The position numbers and the translations under genes were made by a program. Below are positions 6,844 through 9,748 of a stretch of DNA of 9,748 nucleotides, piece after piece. Every line of letters begins with the position of its first letter. Position 1 is the stretch's first letter. The stretch is from Clostridia bacterium. GTDB taxonomy: Bacteria; Bacillota_A; Clostridia; Oscillospirales; CAG-272. The DNA lies in contig JAFXNX010000128.1 in NCBI GenBank assembly GCA_017529175.1, positions 1 through 9,748 on the forward strand. Reading direction: 5' to 3'. The notes beneath the pieces are model-generated. The model worked only from the letters and a program-made list of their open reading frames with translations, was not told where the DNA came from and made no database searches.

Positions 6844-7536
6844 TTACTGTTCCCTGTCTTTGATCAGGTCAAGTATCTTGCTGTCTCCATATACGCTCTC
6901 CCAGTCTTTGCTGAAGTCGTCTATTGCGTAATAGGTGAGCGGGTGATAGATCAGTTTGTCGAAGAGATCGGGTTTGATCGTTACCGCGTGGCTTCCGACG
7001 AGAGCGACCTTGTGGACCTGTTCTACGTTTTTGAAGCTTGCCGCGAGGACCTTCGTCTTGATATCGTATTGCTTGAAGATGTTTACGATCTCTCCTACGA
7101 CGTGTACGCCGTCGGAGACGATGTTGTCGAGTCTGTTGATATAAGGAGCTACGAAGTCAGCGCCGGCGAGCGCGGAGATGAGCGCCTGCTGCTGTGTGAA
7201 AATAGCTGTCATTGTGACTTTGATGCCGTAATTCTTCAGCACCTTAGTAGCTTTGAGTCCTTCCGCGGAAATCGGGATCTTGATGTAGAAATCGCCGCCT
7301 ACGAACTGCTGGAGTTCCATAGCTTCTTTTACGATGCGGTCAGCCGTCGATGAAGTCGTCTGGATATGAAGCATCTTATCCGGACCGATTATTCCTCTTA
7401 TCGTTTTGATAAGCGGACCGAAATCGGTGTGCTCTTTTGAAATGATAGTAGGGTTCGTTGTAACACCTGCGACGGGATAAATCTCGTTGCATTTTCTGAT
7501 CTCATCTACGTGAGCCGTATCAATAATATATAACAT
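6844..7536 (-). CDS. fsa: Transaldolase family protein, fructose-6-phosphate aldolase type
   Basis: This 230-residue protein belongs to the short transaldolase family, class I aldolases that form a Schiff base on a lysine. Landmarks are VAGVTTNPTIISKE (22-35), Gln59, FYIKIPISAEGLKA (83-96, with the catalytic lysine at 86), a Thr in TMTAIFT (108-114), ADFVAPYINRLD (126-137, Tyr132) and KVLAASFKN. The Tyr in APYINR and the Gln at 59 match the E. coli fructose-6-phosphate aldolase as I remember it; classical transaldolases carry Phe at the Tyr position. It either cleaves fructose-6-phosphate to dihydroxyacetone and glyceraldehyde-3-phosphate or serves as the transaldolase of the pentose phosphate pathway; many short clostridial members do the latter, so activity is open. 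GGAGG (7545-7549) lies 8 nt before the ATG. It is a monocistronic unit with a strong promoter. Confidence 0.92.
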   Translation of the reverse strand: MLYIIDTAHVDEIRKCNEIYPVAGVTTNPTIISKEHTDFGPLIKTIRGIIGPDKMLHIQTTSSTADRIVKEAMELQQFVGGDFYIKIPISAEGLKATKVLKNYGIKVTMTAIFTQQQALISALAGADFVAPYINRLDNIVSDGVHVVGEIVNIFKQYDIKTKVLAASFKNVEQVHKVALVGSHAVTIKPDLFDKLIYHPLTYYAIDDFSKDWESVYGDSKILDLIKDREQ

Positions 7537-7568
7537 TTATATAACCTCCAAACTTTTTTGCCTTATAA

Positions 7569-7597
7569 ATGATATCACCGGCAAAGACTTTTGTCAA
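7569..7597 (-). promoter_or_regulatory. fsa: Strong sigma-A promoter of the transaldolase gene
   Basis: On the minus strand a perfect TTGACA (7597-7592), a 17-bp spacer and TATCAT (7574-7569) are followed by a leader of about 27 nt. This is the best -35 in the window and suggests high constitutive expression. Confidence 0.85.
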
Positions 7598-7643
7598 TCG
7601 TACACTTCAACAAAAAAGCTCTGATAAATCGGACTCAAATTAG

Positions 7644-7689
7644 AGATAACGGCATAGCCCCGTTCGCTTCGGAGACTATGCCGTTATCT
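7644..7689 (-). terminator. Long hairpin after the phosphate transporter gene
   Basis: A perfect 14-bp stem AGATAACGGCATAG/CTATGCCGTTATCT encloses an 18-nt loop that itself contains CCG and CGG able to pair. It begins 60 nt after the transporter stop codon and ends about 47 bp before the aldolase promoter. On the minus strand the stem is followed by CTAATTTG, a poor T-run. Its role as terminator comes from position; it may instead be a 3'-end stabilising structure. Confidence 0.55.
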
Positions 7690-7749
7690 TTCTGAAGTTT
7701 GATCGTCAGGCGGTCGCTGACGCGCCGCAGTTTCTTTCACATTGTTATA

Positions 7750-9501
7750 TCAATCAAAAGTGAACTTCGCGCCGAAATCGTTATAATAGCGTTCGAAGTC
7801 CTCCGAATGCCTCTGTTTGAGCGCGCCGAGATATTTGTGCGTATCAAATTCGTCCGCTTCAAGCTCGATCATTGCCGCCGCGATATTGGAGCAGTGGTCA
7901 GACACACGCTCGAAATTCGCGAGAAGGTCGTTCAAAACGAAGCCCTGAACGATAGTACACTCTCCCGTCTGCAAACGCTCGATATGACGCAGTTTCGCCT
8001 TGTCGCAAAGCTCGTCTATGATCTCTTCAAGCGGCTCCACCTTCTTCGCAGACTCTAAATCCGCGTCGAGGAACGCGCCGACCGTGATCGTGACGATCTC
8101 GTTGACGGCGCCCATCATCACCTTCATCTCTTCGCTCGCGCCGTTTGAGAAAGCAAGTTTCTTTTCCTTTATCTCTCGTGCGCTCTCGGCAATATTGAGC
8201 GCGTGGTCCGATATACGTTCAAAATCTGTCAGCGTATGAAGAAAGATCGAGATATCCTTATTCTGCCGTTCGGTGAGTTCCCGTCCGGTCAGCTTTACAA
8301 GATACGTTCCAAGGCCGTCTTCGTATTTGTCGACGCTCGCTTCAAGCTTTTCGACTTTATCGAACGTATCCTGGTTGTACGTCTCTATAAGTCCTGTCGA
8401 CATAACAAGAGCGTTCTGTGATCTGCGCGCCATTTCGTTTATCGCGCTTCTGCTCTGATCGACTGCGAGCGCGGGGTGCGCGATGAACATTTCCTCGAGG
8501 AGCGGCGCGTCGCCGTCATCGCGTCCCTTCTCTTTCACAAGCGACGTCACGAGTGATTCGATCACGTTGGTGAAGGGGATGAGGATAATTACCATTACAA
8601 GTCGTATAATACTGTTTATGGTCGCGATCACGAACGGGTCTGTGATATCGTCGAGAAATGCGAATCCGAATATCGCGTTAAAGATATAGAAGGCAACAGC
8701 GCATACAGACGCGCTGATCGCCGTAGCTATCGGGTAGATAAGAGCTGCTCGTTTGCCGTTTACCGAAGCGCCGAGAGCGGAAAGCAGTACCGGTGCCGAC
8801 GCGCCAATGGCGACGCCGAACAACAGAGGAATGATGCTTCCGACGCTCATTGAACCCGCGACGGAAAGCGCCTGGATGATACCGACTGCGGCAGACGCCG
8901 ATTGAAGGATCGCCGTGAATACGATACCGAACAAAAAGCCGAGCAAGGGATTTGAAAGCGACGTCAGGATCGCTTTGAAGATCTCCGTATCGCCGAGAGA
9001 CGATACCGCCGAGCTCATCGCGCTCATACCGTACATAAGCACGGCAAATCCCATCAGTATCCCGCCGAACTGTCTTGCGGTCTGCTTCTTTATGAAAACG
9101 CAAAGCACGATACCGAAAGACGCGACAACGGACGTGAGAAACTCGGATGAGAATATGCTGCTCGCTCCCGAGGCGCCGTCAATATAGTTAAGACAGATGA
9201 TCCATCCGGTTATGCTCGTACCGATGATCGATCCGAGAATAACGCTGACCGCCTGCTTCAGCTTCATCATCTTTGAGTTGACGAATCCGACTACCATGAC
9301 TGACGTCGCGCTGGACGACTGAATGACCGCCGTGACGCCGGTGCCGAGCACCACTCCTTTCAGAGTGGTGTTGGACAGACGGTAAAGTATCAGCTCAAGT
9401 CTGTTGCCCGCGACACTTTTCAGTCCGTCTCCCATCAGTTTCATCCCGAACAGGAACATAGCTATTCCGCCGAGAAGACTTACTACCATCATAATATCCA
9501 T
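7750..9501 (-). CDS. Na+/phosphate cotransporter family protein with C-terminal PhoU-like domain
   Basis: This 583-residue membrane protein is of the bacterial NptA-type (Na/Pi cotransporter) family, which moves inorganic phosphate with sodium. The membrane part (about 1-323) holds the two inverted repeats with their signatures: TAVIQSSSATSVMVVG (57-72) and TAILQSASAAVGIIQ (196-210), each followed by a glycine-rich reentrant-type stretch (GSIIGTSITG, 90-99; FGVAIGASAPVLLSALGAS, 228-246). Residues about 345-560 are helical and resemble PhoU, with paired metal-type motifs DFERISDHALNIAE (426-439) and NFERVSDHCSNIAA (529-542). The ATG at 9501 has GAGGT about 6 nt upstream. The PhoU-like part suggests the transport activity is controlled by phosphate state, as proposed for fused proteins; this is inference. 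No clear promoter is visible upstream. Its length is normal for the fused form. Confidence 0.93.
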   Translation of the reverse strand: MDIMMVVSLLGGIAMFLFGMKLMGDGLKSVAGNRLELILYRLSNTTLKGVVLGTGVTAVIQSSSATSVMVVGFVNSKMMKLKQAVSVILGSIIGTSITGWIICLNYIDGASGASSIFSSEFLTSVVASFGIVLCVFIKKQTARQFGGILMGFAVLMYGMSAMSSAVSSLGDTEIFKAILTSLSNPLLGFLFGIVFTAILQSASAAVGIIQALSVAGSMSVGSIIPLLFGVAIGASAPVLLSALGASVNGKRAALIYPIATAISASVCAVAFYIFNAIFGFAFLDDITDPFVIATINSIIRLVMVIILIPFTNVIESLVTSLVKEKGRDDGDAPLLEEMFIAHPALAVDQSRSAINEMARRSQNALVMSTGLIETYNQDTFDKVEKLEASVDKYEDGLGTYLVKLTGRELTERQNKDISIFLHTLTDFERISDHALNIAESAREIKEKKLAFSNGASEEMKVMMGAVNEIVTITVGAFLDADLESAKKVEPLEEIIDELCDKAKLRHIERLQTGECTIVQGFVLNDLLANFERVSDHCSNIAAAMIELEADEFDTHKYLGALKQRHSEDFERYYNDFGAKFTFD

Positions 9502-9614
9502 GTTGTGACCTCATTTTCAGATTAAGGTTACGTTACCCGTCTGACACCGTAACAAAGATGATCTGCGGTTTCGGACCCGTCCGAAACATCCGATTTTTTC
9601 TTTGCGTACCCGGA
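9502..9614 (-). promoter_or_regulatory. Leader region of the phosphate transporter gene, promoter not resolved
   Basis: This 113-bp gap contains a ribosome binding site GAGGT next to the ATG, a cluster of GTTAC pentamers (9527-9553) and a hairpin (9568-9587). I find no convincing -35/-10 pair with normal spacing; the best -35-like box on the minus strand is TTGTTA, with only a poor -10 (CGTAAC) at 17 bp. An activator-dependent promoter or read-through from upstream are both possible. Confidence 0.35.
9568..9587. terminator. Hairpin between the phosphate transporter gene and the upstream gene
   Basis: GTTTCGGA (9568-9575) and TCCGAAAC (9580-9587) form a perfect 8-bp stem with a 4-nt loop, 27 nt past the stop of the upstream partial gene. 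The only T-run is on the plus side (six T at 9594-9599); on the minus strand no T-run follows. By position it should end the upstream minus-strand gene, but its polarity is ambiguous. Confidence 0.45.
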
Positions 9615-9748
9615 TCATTCGATCCCCGTAAGATCATAGGAATCGAGCCATTCAGACGACGCCGCGGAAACTTTTCTGAGGCATTCCTCATCAAACGGCG
9701 ATGCAAGGTGCGCGTTCGAGAGAAGCTCGGTAATAGTACGGCTGCCTC
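9615..9748 (-). CDS. C-terminal end of an unrecognised protein (5' part outside the window)
   Basis: One minus-strand frame is open from the window edge to a TGA at 9615-9617 and gives the last 43 complete residues, beginning GSRTITELLSNAHLASP and ending SYDLTGIE. The composition is that of a normal soluble, mildly acidic protein, and a hairpin follows the stop. A second frame is also open through to the edge but is Arg-rich and reads like a shadow; the third has an early stop. I do not recognise the family. Confidence 0.55.
   Translation of the reverse strand, partial: GSRTITELLSNAHLASPFDEECLRKVSAASSEWLDSYDLTGIE

Noticed and set aside
6805..7353. A 182-residue open frame on the plus strand
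   Set aside because: It runs across the terminator T-run and the transaldolase gene antisense, and is full of Val/Asp/Tyr repeats typical of a reverse-frame shadow; the aldolase on the other strand is unambiguous.
7700..7736. Weak hairpin GTCAG/CTGAC and GGCG/CGCC just after the phosphate transporter stop
   Set aside because: Stems of only 4-5 bp with overlapping alternatives and no T-run; not distinguishable from chance in GC-rich sequence.
8678..9103. A 141-residue minus-strand open frame inside the phosphate transporter gene
   Set aside because: It is an Arg-rich shadow of the membrane-domain coding frame.
1..9748. CRISPR arrays, tRNA or rRNA genes, insertion sequences, prophage or toxin-antitoxin genes
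   Set aside because: No regularly spaced repeats, no cloverleaf or rRNA-like stretches, no transposase or integrase motifs and no small paired genes were seen; the gene content is ordinary chromosomal metabolism and transport.

Overview
The window looks like a chromosomal segment of an anaerobic, gut-type Bacillota, probably a Clostridia or Oscillospirales-like lineage. This is inferred from four things: strong AGGAGG-type ribosome binding sites, sigma-A promoters with 17-bp spacers, a tetrahydrofolate riboswitch in front of folT, and a cellobiose phosphorylase lying beside a secreted dockerin protein. I see no insertion sequence, phage gene, CRISPR array, tRNA or rRNA. Most genes are on the minus strand; only the lipoprotein gene is on the plus strand.

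Layout by coordinate. (1) 1-1860, folate unit on the minus strand: a sigma-A promoter, a tetrahydrofolate (THF) riboswitch at 1714-1820, folT (ECF transporter S component for folate) and folC (folylpolyglutamate / dihydrofolate synthase, cut by the left edge). The predicted transcription start falls at the first base of the aptamer. The leader can also hide the folT ribosome binding site in a stem. (2) 1876-4404: a GH94 cellobiose phosphorylase with its own promoter and a 3' hairpin. (3) 4434-5713: a secreted protein with CxxC repeats, a cohesin-like module and a C-terminal type I dockerin, with its own promoter and a 3' hairpin. (4) 5775-6828, plus strand: a lipoprotein of the iron-siderophore / cobalamin substrate-binding family without a neighbouring permease or ATPase, followed by a clear terminator. 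(5) 6844-7597: a short transaldolase of the fructose-6-phosphate aldolase type. (6) 7644-9501: a Na+/phosphate cotransporter with a C-terminal PhoU-like domain, plus a long hairpin downstream of it. (7) 9615-9748: the 3' end of an unrecognised gene.

How the genes fit together: folT and folC form one coherent folate uptake and retention operon under folate sensing. Cellobiose phosphorylase splits imported cellobiose to glucose-1-phosphate and glucose, and the neighbouring dockerin protein suggests an extracellular plant-fibre system, but each gene has its own promoter. The phosphatase-free phosphate transporter, the aldolase and the lipoprotein look like independent housekeeping units. Nothing here clearly forms a new multi-gene system. 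The items most worth a second look are the riboswitch architecture, the cohesin-plus-dockerin protein, the orphan binding lipoprotein and several intergenic hairpins whose T-rich side faces away from the genes they follow.
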